The notes beneath the pieces are model-generated. The model ran no database searches. It was not told the origin of the DNA and was given only the letters and a program-made list of their open reading frames with translations. A stretch of 64,000 bases of DNA from Panorpa germanica (lineage: Eukaryota > Arthropoda > Insecta > Mecoptera > Panorpidae): positions 10,871,001 to 10,935,000 of the forward strand of contig OY783220.1 of assembly GCA_963678705.1 (NCBI GenBank). Direction: 5' to 3'. This document shows positions 48,501 to 60,400 of the stretch, one piece after another. The position numbers and the translations under genes were made by a program. The number at the start of each line of letters is the position of its first letter. Position 1 is the first letter of the stretch.

Positions 48501-50295
48501 TTTACCATTTAACTCTAGGTCAGTCTGTATATAAACAATTACAACAACAAAGATTTAAAAACAGTCGTTGCAGAAATTGTAATTTGTTTCAAGAAATATA
48601 AATACTTTAAGACCATAATCTGCTATGGCTCTCTTCTTTATGATACATGATATTTCTGTTTCGCTATTAATAAAATCTGTTTTTTCTTCTCTGACATGTG
48701 TAATAGATTGTCTTGAACATGGCCAGGTTAAATCGTTATCTCTACTATATTCTAACGCAATACGCTCACACATTCTGTAATCTAATATTGTTCCTAAAAA
48801 GATTTTCAAATAAGCATTAATAATGGTGCAATACACCAAAGGTTAGGTTTCTAGTCACTGTTTCAATATGCATATTATATTTTAAAATACCCATGTAATT
48901 TACAGCTAGCATTCTGTTTTCATGACTAGGATGCCATGAAAATGAACTCAAAGAAGTACTGCTTCCGGTATAGTTACCACCAGCATACGACTGAAACATA
49001 AATACTATCATTAAAAGTTCTTACATTAAGGATTCAAGAATTAGTTATATGTTACAATATTTAGATTTGATTGACTAGCTACTGGATGTACAGCTCTTTC
49101 TTGAACAACGGGTTCCCATTCGTCTCCAACTAACATAGTACGACGAATATCATGTAAATACAATAAGGGACTATCACGATGCAGTGATCCTAATAAGTTA
49201 CTTCTATAATAAAATTAATGCATATTCTTAATCAGAAAAAATATACTGAGTATGTTGCAGTAATATCCAATTGTACCTTGTTGGACACCATTGGATTTTT
49301 GTGACAATTTTACTCTGAGACATCGTTACTATAGGTTTGTCAAAACTTCTCAAATCCCAAATAGCTATCACGTTATCTACATAACTTGCTAAATGCTTAT
49401 CATTATTTGGATCTATTGACACACCATACACAGCTTTGGTACCAATTGAACTAACAGTTTTCGATGAATCTAAAAAAAATCATTTGTTAGGAAATCAGTT
49501 ACTATCTTCAACAGTTACGATGTTTTTTCCATAACAAACCTCTAAAGTCAATCATTTTTAAATGTTTTTGATTCATCCCTGCAAGAAGCGTTCGGGATTG
49601 CTGTAACCAGCATAAGGAGTGCGTTGATTCAGATAAACCCAACTCAAGAGTATTTCCTGCACAATACAGAAAATTATAAAACCAATATATTTCAAAATAA
49701 GTTGAATGCTGATTTTGTTTTTACCCGCTTCTGCATCCCATACCATCACACAGTGTTCTGCGCGACATTTATCTAAACCAACAGCTAGTAGAGACGGTTC
49801 TGATCTATTCCAGTGTAGAGCTGTACATTGTCTTGCATGACGTGGAACTAAATAAAATGTCATTTATAAAGCTGTTTATAGTAAAATGGTTTGTATAACG
49901 TTTAACATTTGTACCCAATTCCTTCCCAGCAATTCCTAAATGATCCTGTGATCCAAAAGAAGTAAGAGTTACTTTGCCATTAGCTAGTCCAACAGCCAGT
50001 AGTGGAGGCTTAGCACGGGGGCTTATATCTACACATTTTATGTAATGATGTGATGAATTTGTACATAAAACTTCGCCCAATGTTTCATCTGATAGTTTAA
50101 GAACTAGACAAAAAATAAAATTGTTTGTTAATAAATGTTATACATTAATATAATATTTGTCATTTTAATATTCTTACAGGATTTATAATTATTATCATCA
50201 ACTTCTTGAACTTCATATAACACAATTTCTGAACCCCATGTTATGAACTTGTTAGGATCAACGGGAGACCATTGAATTTCTAGCTTATTACTCAT
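45574..50295 (-). CDS. mio: MIOS/mio: GATOR2 complex WD-repeat subunit
   Basis: Exons (minus): 50178-50295, 49915-50103, 49725-49847, 49540-49656, 49277-49469, 49056-49203, 48891-48990, 48606-48793, 48316-48524, 48084-48243, 47852-48025, 47643-47781, 47428-47566, 47158-47359, 46880-47085, 45574-45661, giving 830 residues (human MIOS 875). The N-terminal third is a WD40 propeller (VPRHARQCTALHWNRSEPS, LASYVDNVIAIWDLRSFDKP). A helical solenoid follows (ALQLCGWDSGVLERL, VVAMALSGFSVDRGGLWRQM). The C-terminus is a Cys/His zinc region: VSCNFCGKSLS, CPNCRKPLPRCAICLMHMG, WFTWCQSCRHGGHVKH, ECPVTSCTCRC. All align with MIOS. GATOR2 opposes GATOR1 and so activates TORC1 when amino acids are present, at the lysosome. 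In fly, mio is also needed for oocyte fate. The last coding exon (29 codons) is separated by a 1.2-kb intron holding a SINE-like copy. The acceptor of exon 13 is A-rich. Confidence 0.95.
46350..46527 (-). mobile_element. tRNA-derived SINE-like copy 2
   Basis: On the minus strand, GACACAATGACCAAGAGC is followed about 45 bases later by GGGTTTGATTCTCGGATC, again an A-box/B-box pair. It shares layout and sequence with 36250-36375. Inserted in MIOS intron 15. More diverged than copy 1. Confidence 0.6.
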
Positions 50296-51143
50296 TTTAT
50301 GGTAAAGCTGTTCTATTTAATCATAACATTATAAAAATATAGTTTAATTAATTAAAGTACAACTCCTGTCTCCGTTTGACACATTGACGGCAAGTGTAGG
50401 TTATGGTTTACCGATAAAAGTTCTGATCAAAGTTTAATATGCAGCGAATGTCAACATATTCTGATTTTTATTTGTATTGTTTTGTGATAAGCTTTGATAT
50501 TAAAAAGAATACACTTTGTGCTGAAATCAATTAATATGACATATTATCACCAAATTAATGTAACATTTTATAATATTTTACAAATAAATTGACGAAAAAT
50601 AAGACAGTACTGCAAACTTAAGAAATAGAAAGGAATAGAAATCTCCATCTGTGTTTTCAAAAAGAAATTATTTTTTACTCTGAAAATTTCTCCATTCATC
50701 CGTCAAACGCAGATTATAAACTAATTAAACAATTCTTGCAATTATCCAACAAATAATTTTGCAAAGAAATGCAGAAAACTATCCATATGAAAACAAAATG
50801 AATTGCTATAAAAATATTATTTAATGGTTTCTTTAAATTTTCATTAGATTCAATCTAACCTTCAGACTTTCTACTGGGTTATCAAGAGTACCGGTAATTA
50901 CTTGACCTTTCCTCTAAATTACATTTGATTTTTCGGATTTGATAAAGCTACTAAAATTCTTAGTTTGCCAGCATAAGTAATTATAGTTTCTAACATCCAT
51001 TGTCTATCAAAAATTAAGCACGTAATTTTCAAATTGGTCACAACTTTAATTAGAAAGTTAGATGACATACATGCATGACATATTTACATTTGTTATAAAT
51101 AATATTATTTGTACTCTCAAAGGAAAACTAAACAGATTTCAAA
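50296..51143. promoter_or_regulatory. Divergent upstream region of MIOS and TMEM19
   Basis: 848 bases between start codons pointing apart, so promoters for both genes must lie here. The least AT-rich part is at about 50360-50420, near the MIOS start. No coding frame, transposon or obvious element recognised. Confidence 0.4.
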
Positions 51144-52517
51144 ATGGGCAATAAAAAGGCTAAAGACTCAGAGCCTTCAAAGTTGTATAAATTATTACCA
51201 GTTCTGTTATGTGGATTATCTATACCTCTTTCTATGTTTATGTGGATGGGAAATTTGGCATACGCAACAATATTTGACAAAACAAACCATGGAGGTATGT
51301 GCTAAAACATCATTTATGTATAAATATTATTATAATCCAGAAAACGTAATCTTCATTTCTTATTAACATCAGAACTTGAAGTAATACCTCCCACACGTTG
51401 GCTCGCTTCTACATTAATACCACTATTATTCGCTGTTTACGGATTTAAGAAACGGAGCGTCGATTTATCTGGAGCTATTCTAGGATTTTGTGTTGCTTTT
51501 ATTTTAACACTAAGTAACTACGGCTTCCTATCATGCTTGATAGTATTTTTTATATCTGGTTCTAGAGCAACAAAATTCAAGGGTCATTTAAAATCGAAAT
51601 TTGAAGAAGGATTCAAAGAAGGTAACCTACACAATTCTAAACATAAACATAAAAAACAACAATAATTCATCCTCTAATATTTTTTTAGGAGGGCAACGCA
51701 ACTGGCTTCAAGTTTTGTGTAATTCTGGCATGGCAACGCAACTAGCCTTTTTATATATTTTAGATTGTGGCTGTGGCGAAAGACCTATTAACTTTATTTC
51801 CGATTACAGAGCCTCCTGGCTTCAACTAGGAGTTATGGGTATATACAAAAAATGTGTACCATATTAACAATATTCAGAAAAATAATAATTTCAATTTTAT
51901 GTAGGAGCTTTTTCTTGTTGCAATGGTGATACTTGGGCCAGTGAGCTTGGGTCTGTAATAGGTAAAGGTGATCCTTGGTTAATAACGAGTAGAAAAAGAG
52001 TACCCAGAGGCACAAATGGAGGAGTATCGATAGTTGGTTTAATTGTTAGGTAATAACCTTGTTTTTAATGATTTTTCTTAATCAGAAACCTCGCATTCTT
52101 ATCATATTTTTCACTTTAGTTGGTTAGGTGGAATGTTGGTTGGACTCGGCAACTACGTAACAATTTTCTATTCAGTGGATAGTGCAATTTATGCATCAAG
52201 CCCCTCACAATGGCCCCTTATCCTAATGGGAGGAGCAGCTGGTTTGTTAGGATCAATTGTAGATTCCATTCTTGGGGCAACTTTACAATATTCAGGTATG
52301 CAGATTTAGTTTTAAATAAATACTATACACATTAATATAATAATCAAACATATTATTTCCTACAGGTAAAGATGAAAGTGGACATATAGTGGAATCACCG
52401 GGTCCTGGCGTAAAACATATTTCAGGAAGACGTTTTCTGGATAATCATAGTGTTAATTTGTTATCTAGCATTTTTACGGGACTTTTTATTCCCATTTTTG
52501 CAAAATACTTTTGGTAG
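51144..52517 (+). CDS. TMEM19: TMEM19: DUF92-family multi-pass membrane protein
   Basis: Exons: 51144-51294, 51373-51621, 51689-51838, 51905-52049, 52120-52295, 52366-52517, giving 340 residues (human TMEM19 336). Diagnostic blocks are [75 protein letters not shown]. Several hydrophobic segments, including residues about 20-40 and paired helices after [10 protein letters not shown], indicate a polytopic membrane protein. The family (DUF92) includes plant and cyanobacterial phytyl/farnesyl-phosphate kinases (VTE6 type), but the animal protein's activity is not settled, so none is claimed. Introns are 66-78 bases. AATAAA at 52785-52790 is a likely polyadenylation signal. Confidence 0.93.
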
Positions 52518-53039
52518 CTTTTCTAACTAATACTATATAAGAAAATAATCAGCTTCTGTAATTTATAAGCAATAACTTTATGATATTTTATACTCAGTGC
52601 TAAGTACAACTAATTATCCGGCAGCTTCTTATGCATTTAAGTCAGCTAATCTTAAAACTATTTATTTTTTAATCATCTTCATCTCATTCTTTTAAGGAAA
52701 GTAGATAGGATATATCACAGTCGTATATATTGTAATCTAAATGTAATTAAAAAAATTATTTTTATCCAGAAGTATTTTTAAAGTAATAAAGTCAAATATA
52801 AAGTGCAAGCGAATCGTAACAAATTGTGTCAAATTTTAAATAATAAGATTATATTATTTATTTTGTAATTAATATATATAATGTTAAGAATAATATATTG
52901 TACAATATTTTTTATAATAAAAGAATGTTATTTTGCGTGTTATAAATGTTTATTCTTATCTTTTCTAAATGAAGAATTTGTTTGTTTAAATATAGGCGAA
53001 AAAAGTATTAAAATAAATGAGTAATGCTAAAAGAATGTA

Positions 53040-53042
<3 letters not shown>

Positions 53043-53093
<51 letters not shown>
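53043..53093. repeat. (AT)n microsatellite
   Basis: About 25 uninterrupted AT dinucleotides. Confidence 0.97.
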
Positions 53094-53094
<1 letters not shown>

Positions 53095-53175
53095 CGCTGG
53101 TTTGTAAATCGAATCTGAAAGCATGTCAACCAAACATCAATACTTCAACCTTAGAAATTAAAGACGCATTTGTGT
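53094..53175 (-). mobile_element. tRNA-derived SINE-like copy 3 (decayed)
   Basis: The order of blocks parallels the copy at 46450-46520: GCTGGTTTGTAAATCGAATC corresponds to the B-box complement, followed by an ATCAATACTTCAACC segment like the A-box side. Directly abuts the AT microsatellite. Weak but the block order is the same. Confidence 0.45.
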
Positions 53176-53655
53176 TATAAATTAGACAAACGTTGATAAA
53201 AAAATGTTCGTGCTTGCAAGATTATAACTGTGAATATTTACATATACATCTGATAGCAGTCGTGCTGGCTTTAAAAATATTTGCAAACTATTACGTAATT
53301 TAACTCCATTAATAATCGCTATGACTGTATCTATGTATTTGTCAGTATTTGTATACTAAAGCATACAACTAGAAAATTACATAAAATATATTAGAATGTA
53401 TTAGAACTAGGAAATGGTGGGAATGAATCAGAATGAATGTTTAACAAAAAAGGCACAAACACAAAGAATTATCTGAGTGATTCATTACTGATTATATGTA
53501 ATGGGAGTAAAAATTATGTTATTCTTGTGGTGAACTAGTTAATAACAAATTATAAATGAAGATGATAACAAATTTATTAATTTTATAATTTCGTTGAAAG
53601 CATTTAGTATAAATGCTACAGAATTTTCGCGTTATAATTATAATAATTTAGCAAA

Positions 53656-56477
53656 ATGTTTGTTAGTGATACTGAAAATAGTGTTAATTCAAATGGACCA
53701 GAAATTATCACTGATGATAATGACAGGAATCAGCTGATTGAACTTGGAACAGGTATTTATAAACAAAGAAAGTGACAAAGATATAATTATTAGAAGGAGA
53801 AATTATAACCTAAAATCAGCTAAAATTGAGTATTTGTTTTGACAACAAAGCAGCATGTCTTTAATAAAGAGATAAATCATCTTTTATTTTTATATGTTTT
53901 TATAAATATATAGAAATAACATTAGAGTATATAACAGAAGATATAGAATTTTCCTTTTATAATATGATTTCTTTTTTCTGTTATTGACCGAATTAATAAT
54001 GTTAAACAAAATGTTAATTTCCTAATCAATGGTCTATGACGCAAATGACGCATGTTTATTTATAGAATGGCACATTTATGCTTAGTTTTATTTCAAGCGG
54101 TCAATAACGCGAAAAATATTTACATATTTTGTTCAGAAACATGCGAGCTACTTATTCCTAATTAGATTTGTAATATGATTACAAAAGATGGGCGATGACA
54201 CTTATATATTCACTATGACAATAAAATGATTTTATTTTTAGGTGACACCAATGATTGTTTAAAGTCCCGACACATTCTTGGCATAATGGGGTTTCTTGGC
54301 TTTGCAAATGTTTATGCTATGAGAGTTAATTTATCAGTTGCTATTGTTGCAATGGTTAATAATACTGCAATTCCCAGAGATGTAACAAATATAACAGATG
54401 TCTGTCCAACGCCAACAATGAATGATACAATACCTCAAGTACATAGAACAAATACATTTTATACATTATATATATATATTTATTGTAACAGTTTTTGTTA
54501 AACTTAGCAACTCTTTTATTATAGAGAGATGGTGAATTTATTTGGGATGAAGCTACCCAAGGAGTTATCCTAGGATCCTTTTTTTATGGATATGTATTAA
54601 CACAGGTACAAAATCTTATGATTTTTACTAAAATGAAATAATATTTATTTAATCATTTAATTAAATTAGATTCCTGGAGGTCGGCTAGCGGAATTATTTG
54701 GTGGTAAATTGATTTATGGAGTCGGTGTCCTAATTACCGCAATTTTTACTTTACTAAGCCCGATAGCTGCACGTATGGATTATTACCTGTTCTTAATTGT
54801 TAGAATATTAGAAGGTGTCGGTGAAGGAGTTACTTTTCCGGCTATGCATGCCATGCTTGCAAAATGGGTTCCACCACTTGAAAGAAGCAAATTCGCAGCA
54901 TATGTGTATGCAGGTATAAAATTATTAAAACCACAATAATTATACAACTATACTAATTATCATTATTTTACTGTAATTACTTGTTTGTTGATAGCAATTT
55001 ATAATTTGTTTCGTAATCAATGCATATTTGAGGTTTATTTTAAAACAACGAAGATTAAATTTGTGATATAACATATATGCATTACATTTTATGAATCTCA
55101 TACAATTTTTTTTTTCAGGAGTTAATTTCGGGACTGTTTTGTCTTTACCAGTATCTGGTTGGCTTTGCTCTCTAGATTTTATGGGAGGATGGCCGCTTTG
55201 TTTCTACATTTTCGGTGCATTAGGTGTGGTATGGTTTGGTTTCTGGATGTATTTTGTGTTTGATAGTCCCGCAAAACATCCAAGAATTTGTCCCCAAGAA
55301 AGAAATTTTATACAGACTTCTATAGGACCTCAAGTATGATCCATTATTATTTAAAAGAATTGATTTTTTCGCTTGTATTTGAACATTATGTTATTTGATT
55401 AATTGTTTCACCTTGTTTATCTTGATAACAATATCAAAGGATAAAATGATATGATAAAAATATCCTTTTATCATCGTTCTTAAGGAAAATGACTGATTAA
55501 TGTTTTTTCTCGTTTGCGTATTAGCTTATGCTTTCAAAAATGTGTAATTATATTATAAGAACCTTATTATAATATCCTGCAACTTTTGCAGGATGACGGA
55601 GAAGATCTAGGTGAATCGACGCCCTGGGGATCAATACTAACGTGTGTGCCTATGTATGCTATTCTTATCACGCAATGTGGACAGTCCTGGCTGTTTTATA
55701 CCCAATTAACAGAGCTTCCCACTTACATGAATAATATTTTACATTTTAATATACAACAGGTGATGAAACAGAAATATTGAATGCATCTTTTCGACAATTA
55801 TTTACTGAATGTTGTTACAGAACGCAATTTTGTCAGCGCTACCCTATTTAACAGCATGGATTGCCGGCATTATGTTCAGTATCGTTGCGGATTGGTCTTT
55901 ATCGAGAGGATATTTGAGTCCTTGTAATTCTATGAAGTTTTTTAATTCCATATGTGAGTATTATGAAATTAATATTACATTATAAATAATAAAAGTATAA
56001 TTGTTCATAATTGTTTTATATTTTCTAGCAACTATTGTGCCCTCCCTTGGACTGCTTGGTGTGGCTTGGGTAGGGTGTGATCGTATGGCTGTTCTCGCTT
56101 TGCTTGGACTTACAGGAGCGTTCACAGGCGCCGTATATGCAGGCAACCAAATGAACCACATTGCATTGAGTCCGAAATATGCTGGGACAATGTATGGTAT
56201 AACAAATGCTGCTGCAAACACATGTGGATTTCTAGCGCCATATTTTATTGGATTATTGATAAACAAGGAGGTGTGTTTTTTACCAATGATTAACAAGTAT
56301 CAAGTTCTATTAGCATATAAATGAACTATATATTTATTCTAGGAAACATTGGGACAGTGGCGGATTGTATTTTATCTTGCAGCTGGCATTAATATGGTTG
56401 GTAACTTATTTTACATAGCATTTGCCAGCGCTGAAGAGCAACCTTGGTCCAAAAGACCAATTAGACAGTTACGATAA
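53656..56477 (+). CDS. Sialin-like SLC17 family anion transporter (MFS)
   Basis: Exons: 53656-53752, 54242-54438, 54525-54605, 54670-54913, 55119-55333, 55592-55759, 55821-55953, 56029-56270, 56343-56477, giving 503 residues (human sialin 495). TM1 has GFANVYAMRVNLSVAIVAMV, followed by a loop with three N-glycosylation sequons (NNT, NIT, NDT). TM2-4 include WDEATQGVILGSFFYGYVLT, IPGGRLAELFGGKLIYGVGV and ARILEGV-like RILEGVGEGVTFPAMHAML. The central loop has the SLC17 motif SPAKHPRICPQERNFI. The C-terminus reads AEEQPW. About 12 membrane segments. SLC17 members move organic anions or phosphate with H+ or Na+ across lysosomal, vesicular or plasma membranes. The exact substrate cannot be read from sequence; insect genomes carry many paralogues, so no symbol is given. 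AATAAA lies 30 bases after the stop. Confidence 0.92.
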
Positions 56478-56506
56478 TGATAGCTTTTCTATAGGTGCTT
56501 CAATTA

Positions 56507-56512
56507 AATAAA
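56507..56512 (+). promoter_or_regulatory. Candidate polyadenylation signal of the SLC17 gene
   Basis: AATAAA 30 bases past the TAA at 56475-56477. Very close to the stop, so the 3' untranslated region would be short unless a later signal is used. Confidence 0.45.
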
Positions 56513-59034
56513 TATTGTAGTTCCAATTATACTAACACCATTCCATTGATTTTGATAACAAGACATGTGATCGTTTTAGGTCCAATTTATAGATGAAGTA
56601 CTTTTAATAGTGTATTTTTATATCTGATTTGATATTGGTATTAGGTTTTAATTTTTGTTTTCGCATATTATGACAATTATATTATTTTTTATAACAATTA
56701 CTATTTGCAACGCAATCAGGTATATATGTAAATTAGTTTTTATGCACTAATATTCTTTGTGATAATAATTGTAAGAAGTATTCTCGCAAGTTGAAAGTTA
56801 TATTAATCTTAAAAAGAAAGTGTCACAATATTTTTATATACACTATTACTATAAAATAATAATTAATTCTGTAGTTTTTAGAGTGACTTAGAACTTTTTA
56901 TTTTAAATATTATTGAAAATATAATTTTCCAGTACTGTATTCTTTACTTATTTCTATTTATATGTTAAGATATCTTAGGAGATATTTAGCTTCTGTGTTT
57001 GAATAGATTAAGGTACGAACACACTCCACTGTATCCGGGTTTAAGTGCTTAATTAACAAAGATTGAACGATGGATATACTTAGTAGTGACGATTTATACT
57101 TGATATACTTTTACCTTCGATTACTACTCCACTGTAAAACGTTAAAATATAAACAGCTCAGTGCGGATGTAGTGAGTTCAGACTTTTATTCGACACCAAG
57201 AAACAAAAACTTAATTCTCTACTTACCATTCAATTGATAAAGAAAAAAAAATTGAAAGATAATGAAAATGTAATAATGGAAATTTCCATTAGTCAGAAAG
57301 AGAGAGTGAAATGAGGTATGAAATAATTATAGATATTTAAATTACATACTTTTCATATACACAGAGTTGCCTTGCAATGCGACGAAAACTAGTATATCTG
57401 TAAAGTAATAAAACTGGAAATTCTAAACTATTAGCATATTATATATATAACTATAAACAGAAAGATGTTTAACAATATATATTTTGTTTGTAAACCATTA
57501 GCAAAGAATATGTAAATATATTTTTATATTTTACACAAATTTATCATGGAATTAAATATTATAACAAATAATTAAAGAAACATATCATATTATAATAATA
57601 TTGTATCTATACAAGAAATATATATTTTACTTATAGTATAATTAAAACGATTTTTTATGGTACAAATGTTTGTTTTAAGGTAAGTTCACTACTAAAATAA
57701 TTTTCTACAGTTTTTATAAAATTTAGATATGATGGTAATGTTCCAGTGGACGGCATTGCTATATTTCTCAACAGTGTGTTTGTATTTAGGCTGTATATGT
57801 ATATTACATGTACAAAATAAAATATTTGCAACGTCTAAACACTCATGTCTAAATAACGTTAATTTATGAATGAAAATATGAATAAATAAATATTGCATGT
57901 CGCATGTTGGAGTCGCACTAGTCTAACGTTTGTGTCCGACTATACTTTGCCAACAATTGTCACATTATTTTCACAAAACTGTAGATTTGTAAACATATGC
58001 TATTAAACAGTGTAAAACAATTTTAGTTAATTAATAAAAATTTAATTGAAAAAGAATAATTTAGCAAAAACCTAAACCTTCTAGCGACATCTATTAGGAA
58101 ATACTGTGTATAGGAATATTTGGATTTAATCTTTGATAAATTAATACAACTTTTATTTGATTAGATGAGAGCAAATTATCATTAAAAGCAAATTTATATA
58201 TACACAATATGTTATTTTTGTGTTATATACTAATAAACTATTATAATAATGTTTAGAAAATGTAGTAGTGGTTTGAGGATTGACTAATACTCGGGTCAAC
58301 CTATCAAGAGTTCAAAGTGTATCTTGCGATAAGAGCAAACGACGTCTGCTTCTGAAATATTAACTTTGATAAATATGTAATGATGCATAATATAAGACAA
58401 CGCATTAAAGAATTATTTGGTACAATCAAAGCAATAAAACACTTTCAAAACTGCACAAAATATTGTCACTGTATAGAATTGAATTTATAATGAAACCAGG
58501 AAGAAATGAATTGAATTCAGTGTCAATTTGTACAATCCCAAGGTGTGATATTTAATTATAGGTAGCGTGCGCCTCTATTTTGACTACACTAAGATTTTAG
58601 ATAAACGTTTAAATAAATATTTATTTTTCAATAAGCGGAAAACGGTATTTGTAGTGAATGTACCAATAATCTGAGTCTGAGATGCTCAAACTAGTTAAAC
58701 AAATAAAGGTATTGATAGTGGAACACTATTTCGTTTAAGTAATAGATTGAGAACCGTAGTATACATACATAATTTTATGAAATATAGAAATGCATGTAAT
58801 CATGAATTACATTCTTTATATAAAAATATAAATGTGTGAGCCGATGCGTAGGATGTGAAACTTGTAGCTGAAAACTATTTATTTTTTAGTTGTCCAAAAA
58901 AAATTATAAATATTTACTTTTTACCAAATCTTAAGTTTTATTTTTATCCAGTGTATATTCGAATAACATTTAGGTAATGTTCTTTTTAAATTTTTTTAAA
59001 CTTTCACACCACGTGGCATTTTTAACGCAATGGG

Positions 59035-59873
59035 CTTGTGCCCTATGTCTTAATTTCTATAAAACTGTACTATATATTGATAAAGTGGGTTACTAGAACC
59101 TCAAATGTTCAATTATTTTTTTATTAACTCTTTATATGTTAAGAGATATTAACAATAGGCTTGTGTCCTCATTTTTAGTGGTCGATTTTTCAATTGTTGA
59201 TTGAAATTGATGTTAATAAATGTCTATTGGCGTTTTTATTGTAATAAATATCTAAATGTTGACGGAGATATAGTAATTAAAAATTCGAATTGTAGTTTTG
59301 CACTACAGATGTCGGCCATATTTATGACGTAACATGTCTGTACTATTAAGTGTGGTCAGTTGTTTTTTCTGTTTTTATGTCACATGTCTTGGAATGTTCT
59401 ATAACGTTGAATCCTTATGGGGTCCTATGTCTTAATTTCTATAAAAGTGTACTATATATTGATAAAGTGGGTTACTAGAACTTCAAAAGTCCAATTCCTT
59501 TTTAATAACTACTTATATTTCAGAATATATTAACAATTAAAAAAGTCATTTTGTCTCTTTAATTATTAAAGGGATTCAACGTTGTACAACATTCCAAATG
59601 CATGTGACATTACAGTCGCTAGTTGCTATCTCTTTTATACAATACAGTGTAAAAGAGATAGCATATTCAACACAGAACTCTTCTCCATAGAAAAAATAAC
59701 TAACCTACCCTTAATAGTACAGACATGTTACGTCATAAATATGGCCGACATCTGTAGCGCTAAAACTACAATTCACATTTTTAATTGCTATATCTCCGTC
59801 AACATTTAGATATTTATTAAAATAAAAACGCATTTATTAACATCAATTTCTACAACAATTGGCCCCTAAAAAA
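59035..59873. mobile_element. Foldback element cluster (same family as 26866-27397)
   Basis: A fragment at 59035-59156 (CCTATGTCTTAATTTC start) is followed by an inverted arm beginning TTTTTAGTGGTCGATTTTTC at about 59172. The facing arm ends about 59873 with an inverse tip (CAATTGGCCCCTAAAAAA). Arms share TAAATGTTGACGGAGATATA, GATGTCGGCCATATTTATGA and CGTAACATGTCTGTACTATT, each about 240 bases. Between them is a copy of the internal CCTATGTCTTAATTTC-type sequence. This is the only copy in the window with two facing arms, so it best defines the family's ends. Confidence 0.75.
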
Positions 59874-60140
59874 TTACGTTCTGTAACACATGGAATCATA
59901 TAAAAATACACAAGGAAAAATCTGTGGTTGGAGCACTGCAGATTTATTTCCACGCAAATGTTTGTTGCAGTGCAGTACTAGTCTTAAACGGACCCAAACT
60001 TTGCATTAGGTCACAAATAGGTTATGTTGAAATTTAATTAATTTAATTTTACTTTTGGTGAGAACGCAGCTTCACATTATTCTCCTACACTTGCTACAGC
60101 AATTTCGAGAATATTTTAAGAATTGTATACAGGACTATAA

Positions 60141-60400
60141 GATTTACAACTACATTGAAATGCCGTGGTATCAGTTCGTCGAGCCCATAGTCGGAGCCTA
60201 GCGAACCGAGTGAACACAGCGAGAACTGAGAAGCGGCCTAAAGCCACAACGCGTGGACAAGTTTCTAGTTACTCGTCCACTTGGAGTTAGTTGTTAGAAA
60301 TTATTATTTTACATTTAGTTTAGTTTAGTTTAGGTTTTGTCGAGTTCTGTTTTGTTATTGACAGTGTTCACTTTTTACCATTGGAATAAAGGTTCAAGTG
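60141..60400 (+). other. GC-richer island with AATAAA, unclassified
   Basis: Sequence such as CATAGTCGGAGCCTAGCGAA and GAAGCGGCCTAAAGCCACAA stands out from the AT-rich surroundings. Next come a TTTAG-type short repeat at about 60315-60335 and AATAAA at 60385-60390. The layout could fit a solo LTR or a noncoding transcript end, but I found no matching second copy and no target duplication. Left unclassified. Confidence 0.35.

Larger units (their letters stand above)
52518..53655. other. Intergenic DNA between TMEM19 and the SLC17 gene
   Basis: 1.1 kb containing the TMEM19 3' untranslated region (AATAAA at 52785-52790), an (AT)n tract, a decayed SINE-like copy and the presumed promoter of the transporter gene. 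No coding frame recognised. Confidence 0.5.

Noticed and set aside
59582-59809. 75-codon plus-strand frame at 59.6 kb
   Set aside because: It lies entirely within the foldback repeat, and the matching part of other copies does not preserve the frame.
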